The position numbers were made by a program, and so were the translations under genes. Below, one piece after another: positions 7,845 to 16,625 of a stretch of DNA of 38,044 nucleotides. The notes below the pieces were generated by a model that saw nothing but the letters and a program-made list of their open reading frames with translations, was not told the DNA's origin and made no database searches. The stretch is from Candidatus Faecousia intestinavium (GTDB lineage Bacteria; Bacillota; Clostridia; Oscillospirales; Oscillospiraceae). The stretch covers positions 1 to 38,044 of the forward strand of contig DVKV01000003.1 in NCBI GenBank assembly GCA_018715835.1, read 5' to 3'. Positions within the stretch are counted from its first letter, which is position 1; every line of letters starts with the position of its first letter.

Positions 7845-7870
7845 AACGCAAAATTCCTCCTATTGCTTTC

Positions 7871-8269
7871 TCAGACACGACGTCTCTTGGGGGGACGGCA
7901 GCCATTGTGGGGAATGGGGGTGACGTCCTTGATCATGACAACTTCCAGACCAGCGGTCTGCAGGGCGCGGATTGCAGCCTCACGTCCCTGACCGGGGCCC
8001 TTTACATAAACCTCGACCGTCTTCAGGCCATGCTCCATTGCCGCCTTGGCAGCGGTCTCAGCAGCGGTCTGAGCAGCGAAGGGGGTGGATTTCCGGGAAC
8101 CACGGAAGCCCAATCCGCCGGAGGAAGCCCAGCTCAGGGCATTGCCTTCCAGGTCGGTGATGGTCACCATGGTGTTGTTGAAAGAGGAGCGGATATGGGC
8201 CGCGCCCTTCTCAACGTTCTTGCGCTCACGACGGCGCTTCACAACTTTCTTCGTAGTCTTTGCAGCCAT
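7871..8269 (-). CDS. rpsK: Ribosomal protein uS11
   Basis: A 132-residue platform protein of the 30S subunit near the mRNA exit and Shine-Dalgarno helix. Conserved [15 protein letters not shown] (about 25-39), [15 protein letters not shown] and the C-terminal [13 protein letters not shown] are present. Length is normal. It follows rpsM by 15 bases in the alpha-operon order, with GGAGGG before the ATG. Confidence 0.98.
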   Translation of the reverse strand: MAAKTTKKVVKRRRERKNVEKGAAHIRSSFNNTMVTITDLEGNALSWASSGGLGFRGSRKSTPFAAQTAAETAAKAAMEHGLKTVEVYVKGPGQGREAAIRALQTAGLEVVMIKDVTPIPHNGCRPPKRRRV

Positions 8270-8284
8270 GTTACATATCCCTCC

Positions 8285-8653
8285 TTACTTCTTCTTGTTG
8301 GCAATGGTCTTCTTGGGACCCTTGCGGGTACGGGCATTGGTCTTGGTGCGCTGGCCATGAACCGGCAGGCCCCGGCGATGACGCAGACCCCGGTAGCAGC
8401 CGATTTCGCTGAGCCGCTTGATGTTCATCGCGGTCTCCCGGCGCAGGTCACCCTCAATGATATAATGATGCTCGATGGCGTCACGGAGCAGGGCTTCCTG
8501 CTCTTCGGTCAGGTCCTTGACCCGGGTGTCGGGGTTGATGCCGGTGGTCTCCAGGACCTTAGCCGCACGGGAAGGTCCAATGCCGTAGATATAGGTCAGA
8601 GCAACTTCGATCCGCTTGTCGCGGGGAAGATCGATACCAGAAATTCGTGCCAT
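8285..8653 (-). CDS. rpsM: Ribosomal protein uS13
   Basis: A 122-residue 30S head protein that forms intersubunit bridges to L5 and contacts the P-site tRNA. It starts [13 protein letters not shown] and has a helix-two-turn-helix region followed by the basic [15 protein letters not shown] segment and a Lys-rich tail. Length is normal. It follows rpmJ by 19 bases, with AGGAGGT as the ribosome binding site. Confidence 0.98.
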   Translation of the reverse strand: MARISGIDLPRDKRIEVALTYIYGIGPSRAAKVLETTGINPDTRVKDLTEEQEALLRDAIEHHYIIEGDLRRETAMNIKRLSEIGCYRGLRHRRGLPVHGQRTKTNARTRKGPKKTIANKKK

Positions 8654-8672
8654 TTTCTTTCAGCACCTCCTA

Positions 8673-8786
8673 TTAGCCTTGTCTCTGCTTGTGCTTGGGG
8701 TTTTCGCAAATTACCATTACGCGACCCTTGCGCTTGATGATCTTACACTTTTCGCACATGGGTTTAACGGACGGTCTTACCTTCAT
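8673..8786 (-). CDS. rpmJ: Ribosomal protein bL36 (zinc-ribbon form)
   Basis: A 37-codon gene translated directly from the - strand: [14 protein letters not shown] at the N-terminus and [10 protein letters not shown] at the end. Cys11, Cys14, Cys27 and His32 make the zinc-binding C+ form of L36, which occupies the 50S subunit near helix 42. A TTAAACAGT stretch with GGAGG upstream precedes the ATG. Position between infA and rpsM is the standard one. Confidence 0.97.
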   Translation of the reverse strand: MKVRPSVKPMCEKCKIIKRKGRVMVICENPKHKQRQG

Positions 8787-8825
8787 ACTGTTTAACCTCC
8801 ATATGAGAACGGTCTTCTCTGATTT

Positions 8826-9050
8826 TTACTTACTTCTCCAAGTGATCCGGCCCTGGGTCAGATCATACGGAGACATTTGAACGGTTACTTTATCACCGGG
8901 CAAGATCTTGATGAAGTTCATTCTGAGCTTGCCGGAAATGTGTGCCAGAATGGTGTGTCCGTTGCCGATGTCAACTTTGAACATAGCATTCGGCAATGCA
9001 TCGGTTACGATGCCCTCAATCTCGATTACGTCGTCTTTTGCCAAGTTCAT
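8826..9050 (-). CDS. infA: Translation initiation factor IF-1
   Basis: A 74-residue single OB-fold (S1-like) factor that binds the ribosomal A site during initiation and helps IF-2 and IF-3 select initiator tRNA. It starts [15 protein letters not shown], two residues longer than the usual 72, with the conserved [13 protein letters not shown] near the end. Its ATG shares one base with the stop codon of the upstream KOW gene (TAATG), and its GGGAGGG ribosome binding site lies inside that gene, so translation of the two is probably coupled. Confidence 0.97.
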   Translation of the reverse strand: MNLAKDDVIEIEGIVTDALPNAMFKVDIGNGHTILAHISGKLRMNFIKILPGDKVTVQMSPYDLTQGRITWRSK

Positions 9051-9352
9051 TACCCTCCCAGGTTGTTCGCTTGCATCTGTCTGGCGAGAAACGCCAGATC
9101 TCTTCGTAATTCGCCGTTGAGCACTTTGTCGCCGGCAAGGATCTTTCCGGCAACTCTGGTCTCAGAGCGAAGGACTTTTTGAACGTGCCGGCGCTTTTTG
9201 CGCTTGGGCTTGTCCATGGAGCGTTCTTTCCCGTTGGCAAGATACAGGTAGGTCTGATCCTGTGCGATCACATAGAACCATTGTCCCCGATCCCGGCCTG
9301 CGGCGGAAACCACAACATCCGATATCGCAATTTCTACGTTTGCTGGATCCAT
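9050..9352 (-). CDS. KOW-domain RNA-binding protein (L14e-like, YbzG-type)
   Basis: A 100-residue basic protein with an N-terminal KOW-type beta barrel ([18 protein letters not shown] near residues 11-28) and a central Lys/Arg cluster ([13 protein letters not shown]). A similar small KOW protein sits between map and infA in Bacillus and many Firmicutes and is described as related to archaeal/eukaryotic L14e; its function is not well defined. The C-terminal 40 residues ([13 protein letters not shown] onward) are charged, and I recognise no further domain there. It starts three bases after the map stop and overlaps infA by one base. Confidence 0.8.
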   Translation of the reverse strand: MDPANVEIAISDVVVSAAGRDRGQWFYVIAQDQTYLYLANGKERSMDKPKRKKRRHVQKVLRSETRVAGKILAGDKVLNGELRRDLAFLARQMQANNLGG

Positions 9353-9355
9353 AGT

Positions 9356-10111
9356 TCAATGTCCTTCGTTGACGGTGAGTATTTCCGGCTCGCCGTCGGT
9401 GATGAGTACAGTATTTTCGTAGTGGGCCGAGAGTTTGCCATCGGCAGTCACCGTGGTCCATCCGTCCTTGAGCACCTGCACCTCATAGGTGCCGACGTTC
9501 ACCATGGGCTCGATGGCCAGGGTCATACCGGGCAAAAGCCTCGGTCCTCTGCCGGGAGCGCCATAGTTGGGCACCTCCGGCTCCTCATGCAGGTTCCGCC
9601 CCACGCCGTGACCTACGAAGGAGCGTACCACCGCATAACCGTTAGACTCCACATACGTCTGAATGGCGTGGGAGATATCTTGCACGCGGTTGCCCTTGCG
9701 GACCATCCGCAGCCCTTCAAAGAAGGACTGGGTGGTCACGTCAATGAGCTTCTGCGCTTCGGTGCTGATGGCACCACAGGCAAAGGTCTGAGCACAGTCT
9801 CCATGAAATCCCTTATAGTACGCGCCCACGTCCACAGACACGATGTCCCCTTCCTTCAGGATTCTTCCGTCGGGAATACCGTGGATCACCACATTGTTGA
9901 CGCTGATGCACGCGCTTGCAGGGAAGCCGCTGTAATTCAGGAACGACGGTTTGGCGCCCTGACTTACAATGAAATCATGAACGGCATGATCTATCGCTCT
10001 CGTCGATACGCCGGGTCTTACCATTTCCCCTGCCAAGGCACGGGCTGCCGCGGTAATTCTGCAGGCCTGACGCATCGCTTCCAGCTCATGTTCATTTTTG
10101 ATTGCGATCAT
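9356..10111 (-). CDS. map: Methionine aminopeptidase type I
   Basis: A 251-residue enzyme that removes the initiator Met from nascent proteins after deformylation. The five metal ligands are present: Asp94 and Asp105 (VDVGAYYKGFHGD), His168 (GHGVGR), Glu201 (AIEPM) and Glu232 (HYENT), with His77 as substrate-positioning residue. There is no N-terminal zinc-finger or SH3 linker, so it is the short class Ia form. The ATG overlaps the adk stop (ATGA), indicating coupled translation. Its partner deformylase (def) lies elsewhere in this window. Confidence 0.97.
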   Translation of the reverse strand: MIAIKNEHELEAMRQACRITAAARALAGEMVRPGVSTRAIDHAVHDFIVSQGAKPSFLNYSGFPASACISVNNVVIHGIPDGRILKEGDIVSVDVGAYYKGFHGDCAQTFACGAISTEAQKLIDVTTQSFFEGLRMVRKGNRVQDISHAIQTYVESNGYAVVRSFVGHGVGRNLHEEPEVPNYGAPGRGPRLLPGMTLAIEPMVNVGTYEVQVLKDGWTTVTADGKLSAHYENTVLITDGEPEILTVNEGH

Positions 10112-10746
10112 ACCTTCGCCCCTATTGCTTTCAGGATATCCGCATTGGCACCCTGGATGCTCTGGCTGCCGTTGATCGTGCGAAGCCGGCCCAGCTTGCT
10201 GTAGAAGTCCTTCAGGACCTCCGTAGAGGCATGGTATACCTCCAGCCGGTGCCGGACGGTTTCGGGCTTGTCATCCTTGCGGATGATCAGCTCGCCGCCG
10301 CACTGATCGCAGACGCCTTCCACCCTGGGCGGGTTGGCGACCACATGGTAGCTGGTGCCGCACTTGGCGCACACCCGCCGCCCGGTCATCCGGGCTTCGA
10401 TATCCTTGTCGTCAACCTCGATGGACAGCACATGGTCGATCTGAATGCCCTTGGCCTCCAGAGCCTCCGCCTGGGCCAGCGTGCGGGGCACACCGTCCAG
10501 GATGAAGCCATTGCGGCAGTCGGGCTGGGCCACCCGGTCGGCGACGATACCGAGAATCAGCTCGTCGGGAACCAGGCTGCCTTCGTCCATGTACTGTTTC
10601 GCTTTCTTACCAAGCTCCGTGCCGTTGGCCATGGCCTCACGGAGCATATTCCCGGTAGAGATGGCGGGAATGGAGAGCTGTTTCACCAGCAACTCCGCTT
10701 GTGTTCCCTTTCCGGCGCCGGGCGCGCCCAGTAGAATGAGATTCAT
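10108..10746 (-). CDS. adk: Adenylate kinase with zinc-binding lid
   Basis: A 212-residue long-form adenylate kinase (ATP + AMP = 2 ADP). The P-loop GAPGAGKGT is at residues 7-15 and the NMP-binding segment around STGNMLR (30-36). The lid has Cys126, Cys129, Cys146 and Cys149, the structural zinc site typical of Gram-positives. LDGVPRT has Val where most relatives have Phe in LDGFPRT. It lies between secY and map as in Bacillus, 18 bases after the secY stop with AGGAGGT before the start. Confidence 0.97.
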   Translation of the reverse strand: MNLILLGAPGAGKGTQAELLVKQLSIPAISTGNMLREAMANGTELGKKAKQYMDEGSLVPDELILGIVADRVAQPDCRNGFILDGVPRTLAQAEALEAKGIQIDHVLSIEVDDKDIEARMTGRRVCAKCGTSYHVVANPPRVEGVCDQCGGELIIRKDDKPETVRHRLEVYHASTEVLKDFYSKLGRLRTINGSQSIQGANADILKAIGAKV

Positions 10747-10764
10747 TCTGCCATACCTCCTGAC

Positions 10765-12042
10765 TTAGTCCAGGAAGCCTTTGTAGTGCCGCATGAGCAT
10801 CTGCGCCTCCAGAGCCTTCACCGTCTCCAGGGCAACGCCCACAACGATGATGACGGAGGTACCGCCGATCGCCAGGTTCCGGACACCCTCCATCAGGTTG
10901 CCGGCGACGATGGGCAGCAGGGCCACAATGCCCAGATACACAGCACCAAAGACAACAATCTTGTTGATGACCTTCTGAATGAACTCGGCGGTGGGCTTGC
11001 CGGGACGGAAGCCGGGGATGAAACCGCCGTTCTTCTTCAGATTATTGGAGATTTCCACCGGATCATACTGAATGGTGGAGTAGAACCAGCTGAAGAAGAA
11101 AATCATCAGGAAGTACATGAAGGCATACATCCAGCTGCTGGAGCTCCACAGGTTCTCGTACAGCCAGCCCTCGGTCCAACCGGGAACGAAGGCGCACACC
11201 GTAGCCGGCAGGCTGCAGATGGACTGAGCGAAGATCACGGGCATCACACCGGACATGCTCACCTTGATGGGCAGGTTGGTGTTCTGACCGCCGTAGACCT
11301 TCCGGCCCACAACCCGCTTGGCATACTGGATGGGAATCCGGCGCTCTGCGTCGTTGATGAACACGATGAACAGAATCAGCGCCGCCATGCCAATCAGCAC
11401 CACAATCACCTGCCACCAGGTCATCTGGAACAGACGGCCCACCATCCCGGGGATACCGGAGATGATGTTGGCGAACAGGATCATGGAGATGCCATTGCCG
11501 ATACCGAACTCGGTAATCTGCTCACCCAGCCACATAACCAGGGCAGAACCAGCGGTAAAGGCCAGCACGATCACCAGACCGGGCATGAAACCGGCTTCCA
11601 CAATGGACAGTCCGGAACTTGCCTCATAGTTGGTGAGCATGGTGTAGTAAGCAAAGCCCATCAGAAGGCCCAGGCCCACCGTGGTATAGCGGGTGATCCG
11701 GGCGATCTTCTTTTTGCCTTCCTCGCCGCCGTCCTTCGCCAGCTGTTCCAGATAAGGAATGGCGATGGTCAGCAGCTGAATGATGATGGATGCGTTGATG
11801 TAGGGCTGGATGCCCAGAGCAAATACCGTGGCCTGGGAGAAGGCGCTGCCGGACATGGCATTGTACAGACCCAGGATGGTATTGGACAGTACGCTGTCAA
11901 AGTAATTTGCCAGGGTGCCCACATCGATAAACGGGACAGGGATGACATTACCGACACGGTAAATCAGCAGGATAAACAGAGTAAAGATGATCTTTTGCCG
12001 CAGTTCCGGAATTTTCCAAGCATTGCGAAGTGTCTGTAACAC
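10765..12042 (-). CDS. secY: Preprotein translocase subunit SecY
   Basis: A 425-residue, ten-helix central channel of the Sec translocon. It begins with the cytoplasmic LQTLRNAWKIPELRQKI helix, and has the plug region and the GIGNGISM loop after helix 4. The C-terminal loops that bind SecA and ribosomes are present (IQYAKRVVGRKVYGGQNT). The start codon is GTG, placed immediately after the TAA of rplO (TAAGTG); the Shine-Dalgarno GAGGTGG is formed by the last rplO codons, implying coupling to L15 translation. Confidence 0.97.
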   Translation of the reverse strand: MLQTLRNAWKIPELRQKIIFTLFILLIYRVGNVIPVPFIDVGTLANYFDSVLSNTILGLYNAMSGSAFSQATVFALGIQPYINASIIIQLLTIAIPYLEQLAKDGGEEGKKKIARITRYTTVGLGLLMGFAYYTMLTNYEASSGLSIVEAGFMPGLVIVLAFTAGSALVMWLGEQITEFGIGNGISMILFANIISGIPGMVGRLFQMTWWQVIVVLIGMAALILFIVFINDAERRIPIQYAKRVVGRKVYGGQNTNLPIKVSMSGVMPVIFAQSICSLPATVCAFVPGWTEGWLYENLWSSSSWMYAFMYFLMIFFFSWFYSTIQYDPVEISNNLKKNGGFIPGFRPGKPTAEFIQKVINKIVVFGAVYLGIVALLPIVAGNLMEGVRNLAIGGTSVIIVVGVALETVKALEAQMLMRHYKGFLD

Positions 12043-12483
12043 TTAGACCACCTCGGCCTTTCCACCTGCCTGCTCGATCTTTTCCTTAGCAGACTCAGAA
12101 AAAGCCGCAGCCTTCACAGTGATTTTCTTGGTCAGGTTGCCATTGGCCAGAACCTTCAGGCCATAGGGGCAGGAGGAGATCACACCGGCCTCCACCAGAG
12201 CGGCGGCATCCACCACGGCGCCGTCCTCGAACTTGTTCAGGGAAACCAGGTTGACTGCGGTCAGAGGCTTGGCGAACACATTGTTGAAGCCGCGCTTGGG
12301 GATACGGCGTGCCAGAGGCATCTGGCCACCTTCAAAGCCCACACGGACCTTGCCGCCGGAACGGGCCTTCTGACCCTTGTGGCCCCGGCCGCCGGTCTTG
12401 CCATTGCCGGTGCCTACGCCCCGGCCCTTACGCTTGCCCACATGAGTGGAGCCAGCAACGGGAGAGAGTTCATGAAGCTTCAT
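12043..12483 (-). CDS. rplO: Ribosomal protein uL15
   Basis: A 146-residue 50S protein with the Gly/Arg-rich N-terminal extension [18 protein letters not shown] that threads into 23S rRNA, and [18 protein letters not shown]. Length is normal. The last codons of the gene double as the ribosome binding site of secY. It lies 14 bases after rpmD with AGGAGGAG upstream. Confidence 0.98.
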   Translation of the reverse strand: MKLHELSPVAGSTHVGKRKGRGVGTGNGKTGGRGHKGQKARSGGKVRVGFEGGQMPLARRIPKRGFNNVFAKPLTAVNLVSLNKFEDGAVVDAAALVEAGVISSCPYGLKVLANGNLTKKITVKAAAFSESAKEKIEQAGGKAEVV

Positions 12484-12497
12484 TGTTCTTCTCCTCC

Positions 12498-12680
12498 TTA
12501 TTCAACTTCGGTAACCTGCAGCAGGTAGCCGATCTTGGCGATCTTGCCGCGGGTCTGGGTGTTGTCCGGCTGGATGGAGACCTGGCCGATCTTACGCAGA
12601 CCCAGGGACTCAGCGGTAGCGATGTGCTTATCCAGACGGCCGTTCAGGCTCTTAACAAGCTTAATCTTCAGGTTTGCCAT
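12498..12680 (-). CDS. rpmD: Ribosomal protein uL30
   Basis: A 60-residue 50S protein with the expected [14 protein letters not shown] beginning and SLGLRKIGQ motif. Its usual neighbours rpsE and rplO flank it by 14 bases each, and GGAGGG precedes the ATG. Length and fold are as expected for bacterial L30. Confidence 0.97.
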   Translation of the reverse strand: MANLKIKLVKSLNGRLDKHIATAESLGLRKIGQVSIQPDNTQTRGKIAKIGYLLQVTEVE

Positions 12681-12694
12681 GTTAATTGCCCTCC

Positions 12695-13201
12695 TTAACC
12701 AACGATTTCTTCTACGCTCTTACCGCGGACAGCAGCAACCTGCTCGGGGGAACGCAGGGAAGTCAGGCCAGCCATGGTGGCCTTGACAACGTTCTGGGGG
12801 TTGTTGGAACGCAGGCACTTAGCGCAGATGTTCTTGATACCCACAGCCTCCATAACGGCACGGACAGCGCCGCCGGCAATAACGCCGGTGCCTTCGGGAG
12901 CGGGCTTCAGCAGAACGGTGCCGGCGCCAAAGATGCCGATCACATCGTGGGGAATGGTGTCTCCGGCCAGGGAGATCTTCACCATGTTCTTCTTGGCATC
13001 AGCGATGCCCTTCAGGATGGCCTCGGAAACCTCGGCGGCCTTGCCCAGGCCGTAGCCCACGGTGCCCTTGCCATCGCCAACAACTACCAGAGCGGAGAAT
13101 TTCATGACACGGCCGCCCTTCACGGTCTTGGAAACCCGGTTCAGGTAAACGACCTTCTCAATGAGCTCAGGAGCGTCATTGTTCGTCTTATTGTAAGCCA
13201 T
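12695..13201 (-). CDS. rpsE: Ribosomal protein uS5
   Basis: A 168-residue 30S protein at the mRNA entry channel that helps decoding fidelity and helicase activity. The N-terminal dsRNA-binding-like domain has [15 protein letters not shown] and [16 protein letters not shown]; the C-terminal domain has [16 protein letters not shown]. Normal length. An AAGGAGG site precedes the ATG, and an 18-base gap separates it from rplR. Confidence 0.98.
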   Translation of the reverse strand: MAYNKTNNDAPELIEKVVYLNRVSKTVKGGRVMKFSALVVVGDGKGTVGYGLGKAAEVSEAILKGIADAKKNMVKISLAGDTIPHDVIGIFGAGTVLLKPAPEGTGVIAGGAVRAVMEAVGIKNICAKCLRSNNPQNVVKATMAGLTSLRSPEQVAAVRGKSVEEIVG

Positions 13202-13219
13202 TTCTTTTCCTCCTTACTC

Positions 13220-13579
13220 TTAGAACTTGAGGCCGCTCTCACGGGCGCCTTCTGCCAGGGCAGCGACACGGCCGTGATACACATAGCCGCCGCGGTCGAA
13301 CACGACCTCTTCAATGCCCTTGGCCTTGGCACGCTCAGCCAGAACCGCGCCCACCTTCTTGGCAGCTTCGCAGTTACCGGTGGAGCCCTCAAATTCCTTC
13401 TCCAGCGTGTTGGCGGAAACCAGGGTCACGCCATTGACGTCGTCGATGATCTGGGCGTAAATGTTCGCGTTGGAACGGAACACGTTCAGACGGGGACGCT
13501 CAGGAGTGCCGGAGATCTTGCCACGAACGCGGACATGCCGCTTCATGCGCATTGCATTCTTATTGATCTTGCTAACCAT
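13220..13579 (-). CDS. rplR: Ribosomal protein uL18
   Basis: A 119-residue 5S rRNA-binding protein of the 50S central protuberance. It has the basic N-terminus with [31 protein letters not shown], and the C-terminal [18 protein letters not shown] segment typical of bacterial L18. The gene is 15 bases downstream of rplF. Length is normal. Confidence 0.97.
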   Translation of the reverse strand: MVSKINKNAMRMKRHVRVRGKISGTPERPRLNVFRSNANIYAQIIDDVNGVTLVSANTLEKEFEGSTGNCEAAKKVGAVLAERAKAKGIEEVVFDRGGYVYHGRVAALAEGARESGLKF

Positions 13580-13594
13580 TTCGGCACACCTCCA

Positions 13595-14140
13595 TTACTT
13601 CTTGCCACCGGTCTTACCAACCTTGCGGCGGATGACCTCAGTGGTATACTTGATGCCCTTGCCCTTGTAGGGTTCGGGAGGACGCTTACCCCGGACTTCA
13701 GCGGCAAACTGGCCAACAGCCTGCTTGTCGATGCCGTGGATGATGACCTTGTTGGGAGCGGGAACCTCGATGGTGATGCCGGGGATCTCGTCCACGATCA
13801 CTTCGTGGGAGAAGCCCAGACGCATGACCAGCTGTGTGCCCTTCTTCTCGGCACGGTAGCCAACGCCGTTGACTTCCAGTTCCTTGGCGTAGCCCTTCTC
13901 CACGCCCTCTACCATGTTGTGCAGCAGGGTACGGGTCAGGCCGTGCAGGGACTTGTGCAGATGCTCGTCATCAGGACGCTCCACGGTCAGGGTGTTGCCC
14001 TCAACCTTCAGGATCATATCGGGATGGAAGGCGTGGGTCAGGGTGCCCTTGGGGCCCTTTACGGTGACCACATTGCCCTCGGCAATGTCCACCGTCACAT
14101 TTGCCGGGATAACAACCGGCTTCTTACCAATTCTAGACAT
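13595..14140 (-). CDS. rplF: Ribosomal protein uL6
   Basis: A 181-residue 50S protein near the sarcin-ricin loop and GTPase-associated centre. Two related alpha/beta repeats are visible: [14 protein letters not shown] at the start and the second domain ending in the conserved [21 protein letters not shown] region (about 161-181). Normal length. It follows rpsH by 14 bases with AAGGAGG upstream. Confidence 0.98.
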   Translation of the reverse strand: MSRIGKKPVVIPANVTVDIAEGNVVTVKGPKGTLTHAFHPDMILKVEGNTLTVERPDDEHLHKSLHGLTRTLLHNMVEGVEKGYAKELEVNGVGYRAEKKGTQLVMRLGFSHEVIVDEIPGITIEVPAPNKVIIHGIDKQAVGQFAAEVRGKRPPEPYKGKGIKYTTEVIRRKVGKTGGKK

Positions 14141-14154
14141 TTACGAAATCCTCC

Positions 14155-14553
14155 TTACCAGACGAAAGCCAGGACTTCGCCGCCGATGTGCAGCTCGCGA
14201 GCCTTCTTGTCGGTCATAACGCCCTTGGAAGTGGACACGATGGCGATACCCAGGCCCTTGAGAACCTTGGGCAGCTCGTCGGCGCCGGCATAGACACGCA
14301 GGCCGGGCTTGGACACACGGCGCAGGCCGGTGAGCACAGGCTGCTTCTTAGCCAGGTACTTCAGGGTGATGTGAATGGTACCCTGGTTGCCGTTGTCTAC
14401 CAGAGAGTAGGACTTGATGTAGCCCTCATCCAGCAGAATCTGAGCAATGGCCTTCTTCAGGTTGGAAGCGGGGACATCCACAGTGTCGTGCTTTGCAGTG
14501 CTGGCGTTGCGAACGCGGGTCAGCATATCTGCTACGGGATCGGTGATTTGCAT
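14155..14553 (-). CDS. rpsH: Ribosomal protein uS8
   Basis: A 132-residue primary 16S rRNA binder (helix 21). It begins with [17 protein letters not shown], and the C-terminal half holds the [20 protein letters not shown] and [13 protein letters not shown] segments. In Escherichia coli S8 represses the spc operon by binding a 16S-like structure near rplE. Here the unusually long structured spacer lies directly upstream of rpsH, between it and rpsN, which may be where control occurs; that is inference. AGGAGG sets the start. Confidence 0.97.
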   Translation of the reverse strand: MQITDPVADMLTRVRNASTAKHDTVDVPASNLKKAIAQILLDEGYIKSYSLVDNGNQGTIHITLKYLAKKQPVLTGLRRVSKPGLRVYAGADELPKVLKGLGIAIVSTSKGVMTDKKARELHIGGEVLAFVW

Positions 14554-14577
14554 GTTTTTATCCTCCTAATAGAAGTT

Positions 14578-14649
14578 ACGGGCTAAACCCGTGAAAGATC
14601 CGGGGGTATCCGGGGAATGCGCTCTGCCGAAGCAGAGCCATCTTCCCGG
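14578..14649 (-). promoter_or_regulatory. Structured spacer between rpsN and rpsH (two hairpins, one with a UUCG tetraloop)
   Basis: The 132-base spacer is the longest gap between genes within the ribosomal operon downstream of the rpsJ promoter. On the transcribed strand it forms GCTCTGC-TTCG-GCAGAGC (14621-14638), a 7-bp stem closed by a C(UUCG)G tetraloop. Outside this, CCGGGAA and TTCCCCGG (14643-14649 with 14610-14617) can extend the stem with a bulge. Nearer rpsH, ACGGG-TTTAG-CCCGT (14578-14592) forms a second hairpin. Neither is followed by a T-run, so termination is unlikely. RNA processing, transcript protection or a ribosomal-protein binding site are the main possibilities. Confidence 0.65.
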
Positions 14650-14685
14650 GACTGACCGAATCTTAGTCACATTATTGTCTCGACC

Positions 14686-14871
14686 TTACCAGCTGGCCTT
14701 ACGGACACCGGGGATCTGGCCCTTGTAGGCCAGCTCGCGGAAGCAGATACGGCACACGCCGTAATCACGCAGGTAAGCATGGGGTCTGCCGCAGATCTTG
14801 CAGCGGTTGTAGCGGCGGCTGGAGAACTTGGGCTCAGCCTGCTGCTTCAGGATCATAGACTTCTTTGCCAT
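14686..14871 (-). CDS. rpsN: Ribosomal protein uS14, zinc-binding (type Z)
   Basis: A 61-residue short S14 of the 30S head. Cys24, Cys27, Cys40 and Cys43 ([20 protein letters not shown]) form the zinc ribbon of the type Z, C+ form. It begins [10 protein letters not shown], and the C-terminus [11 protein letters not shown] is conserved. It follows rplE by 18 bases with AGGAGG upstream; downstream is the long hairpin spacer. Confidence 0.98.
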   Translation of the reverse strand: MAKKSMILKQQAEPKFSSRRYNRCKICGRPHAYLRDYGVCRICFRELAYKGQIPGVRKASW

Positions 14872-14889
14872 TTGCTATATCCTCCTAAA

Positions 14890-15432
14890 TCAAGCGTGGA
14901 AAGGAGCGCCCAGCTGGGTCAGCAGCTCTTTGGCTTCCTCGTCGGTGGTAGCGGTGGTGCAGATGCAGATGTCCATACCACGGATCTTGTCCACCTTGTC
15001 ATACTCGATCTCAGGGAAGATCAGCTGCTCCTTCAGACCGAAAGCGTAGTTGCCGCGGCCATCGAAGGAGTTGGGGTTGATGCCCCGGAAGTCGCGGACA
15101 CGAGGCAGGGCCACGCTGAACAGCCGGTCCAGGAACTCGTACATCTTGTCGCCCCGGAGGGTGACCTTCACGCCGACGGTTTCGCCCTCACGGACCTTGA
15201 AGTTAGCCACGGACTTGCGGGCCTTGCAGGTGATGGGCTTCTGGCCGGTGATGGTGGCGATGTCCTTGCAGATGGCCTCGATCTCCTTGGCGTTGTTCTT
15301 GCTGTCGCCGCAGCCAACGTTTACGATGACCTTGTCCAGCTTGGGGATCTGCATGACGCTCTTGTAGCCGAACTTCTTGTTCAGAGCGGGAGCGATCTCA
15401 GCAACATACTTTTCTTTCATTCTGCTAGCCAT
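14890..15432 (-). CDS. rplE: Ribosomal protein uL5
   Basis: A 180-residue 5S rRNA-binding protein contacting the P-site tRNA and S13. It has [13 protein letters not shown] near residue 32, [25 protein letters not shown] in the middle, and [20 protein letters not shown], all family hallmarks. Length is normal. The Shine-Dalgarno AAAGGAG lies about eleven bases before the chosen ATG; a later in-frame ATG (Met5) has poorer support. Confidence 0.97.
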   Translation of the reverse strand: MASRMKEKYVAEIAPALNKKFGYKSVMQIPKLDKVIVNVGCGDSKNNAKEIEAICKDIATITGQKPITCKARKSVANFKVREGETVGVKVTLRGDKMYEFLDRLFSVALPRVRDFRGINPNSFDGRGNYAFGLKEQLIFPEIEYDKVDKIRGMDICICTTATTDEEAKELLTQLGAPFHA

Positions 15433-15451
15433 AAATCGTTACGCTCCTTTC

Positions 15452-15757
15452 TTAGAGTTCAGCGCCGCACTTGCAGCAAACGCGGGTCTTCTTGCCATCG
15501 ACGATCTTGTGAGCAACCCGGACACCCTTGCCGCACTTCTCGCAGAACAGGGCGACCTTGCAGGCGCGGATGGGGGTCTCTCTCTTCACGATGCCGCCGG
15601 TCTCACCCTGGCGGCGGGGCTTGGTGTGGCAGGTGGCCACATTGACCTTCTCGACGATGACCTTGTTCTCAGCGGGCATGGCCACCAGGACCTTGCCCTT
15701 CACACCCTTGTCCTTGCCGGACAGGACGATGACGGTATCATTCTTCTTAATGTTCAT
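15452..15757 (-). CDS. rplX: Ribosomal protein uL24
   Basis: A 101-residue assembly-initiator protein of the 50S subunit with an N-terminal KOW motif (VIVLSGKDKGVKGKV near residues 9-23). The C-terminal part holds CEKCGKGVRV and KTRVCCKCGAEL: paired Cys motifs that form a possible zinc ribbon, as seen in many L24 proteins of this phylum. It lies between rplN and rplE. Confidence 0.97.
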   Translation of the reverse strand: MNIKKNDTVIVLSGKDKGVKGKVLVAMPAENKVIVEKVNVATCHTKPRRQGETGGIVKRETPIRACKVALFCEKCGKGVRVAHKIVDGKKTRVCCKCGAEL

Positions 15758-15772
15758 TCCTTCGGTTCCCCC

Positions 15773-16141
15773 TTAGATGACTTCGGGTGCCAGGGAGAGG
15801 ATCTTCATGTAATCTCTCTCACGCAGCTCGCGGGCCACCGGTCCAAAGATACGGGTACCACGGGGGTTCTTGTCTTCCTTGACGATCACAGCAGCGTTCT
15901 CGTCAAAGCGGACATAGCTGCCGTCCTCACGACGGACGCCCCGCTTGGTACGGACGATCACGGCCTTCACGACCTCGCCCTTTTTCACAGTGCCGCCGGG
16001 AGCAGCCTTACGGACGGAAGCGACGATGAGGTCGCCGATGTTGCCATACTTCCGCTTGGAGCCGCCCAGAACGCGGATGCAGTGGATTTCCTTGGCGCCG
16101 GTGTTGTCGGCAACCTTCAGATAGCTTTCTTCCTGAATCAT
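15773..16141 (-). CDS. rplN: Ribosomal protein uL14
   Basis: A 122-residue 50S interface protein that bridges to 16S helix 14 and binds the silencing factor RsfS. It has the near-invariant [19 protein letters not shown] (about 10-28) and the C-terminal [20 protein letters not shown]. Normal length. It marks the start of the spc-type segment; no promoter is visible between rpsQ and rplN (15-base gap), so it is part of one transcript with the S10 segment. Confidence 0.98.
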   Translation of the reverse strand: MIQEESYLKVADNTGAKEIHCIRVLGGSKRKYGNIGDLIVASVRKAAPGGTVKKGEVVKAVIVRTKRGVRREDGSYVRFDENAAVIVKEDKNPRGTRIFGPVARELRERDYMKILSLAPEVI

Positions 16142-16156
16142 GCGTTTCCGACCTCC

Positions 16157-16417
16157 TTACTTCGCCTTTTCGATGATTCGGACCAGTCTCCAACGCTTGT
16201 CCTTGGACAGGGGACGGGTCTCCATGACCTCAACGGTATCGCCGATGCCGCACTCGTTGTTCTCGTCGTGGGCCTTCAGCTTGTAGGTCCGCTTCATAAT
16301 CTTCTTGTACAGAGGATGCTGCACGCTGTCCTCAATGGCAACCACAATGGTCTTGTCCATCTTGTCGGAGACGACCTGACCGATTCTGGTTTTACGGAAT
16401 GCTCTATTTTCAGTCAT
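16157..16417 (-). CDS. rpsQ: Ribosomal protein uS17
   Basis: An 86-residue OB-fold 16S rRNA primary binder. It starts [21 protein letters not shown], followed by the conserved [16 protein letters not shown] and [20 protein letters not shown]. Length is normal. It follows rpmC by 13 bases with GAGGA upstream of the start. Confidence 0.97.
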   Translation of the reverse strand: MTENRAFRKTRIGQVVSDKMDKTIVVAIEDSVQHPLYKKIMKRTYKLKAHDENNECGIGDTVEVMETRPLSKDKRWRLVRIIEKAK

Positions 16418-16430
16418 TTACGTATCCTCC

Positions 16431-16625
16431 TCAGATGCTGGTCTTCTCGCGAATAATGGTCTTGACACGGGCAATGTCCTTCTTGGTAGCCGCAATCTGC
16501 ATGGGGTTATCCAGCTGGTTGGTGGCATGCTGCATCCGCAGCATGAACAGGTCCTTCTTCAGCTCGTCCAGCTTCTTGGTCAGCTCTTCCACGGACAGGT
16601 TCTTGATTTCCTTTGCCTTCATCAT
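16431..16625 (-). CDS. rpmC: Ribosomal protein uL29
   Basis: A 64-residue two-helix 50S protein near the exit tunnel, part of the docking site for trigger factor and SRP. It has the typical KAKEIKNLSVEEL start and LFMLRMQHATNQLDNP segment. The ATG overlaps the rplP stop by one base (TAATG), so L16 and L29 are translationally coupled. Confidence 0.97.
   Translation of the reverse strand: MMKAKEIKNLSVEELTKKLDELKKDLFMLRMQHATNQLDNPMQIAATKKDIARVKTIIREKTSI

Noticed and set aside
10786-14293. Long + strand open frames opposite secY (417 codons) and rpsE-rplF-rpsH (535 codons)
   Set aside because: These mirror highly conserved genes on the - strand, show no domain, and lack ribosome binding sites. 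Similar shadows oppose rplB (17864-19393) and other ribosomal genes.
14610-14649. The rpsN-rpsH hairpin as a rho-independent terminator
   Set aside because: There is no T-run after the stem on the transcribed strand, and genes downstream need read-through from the upstream promoter, as none is visible in the spacer.
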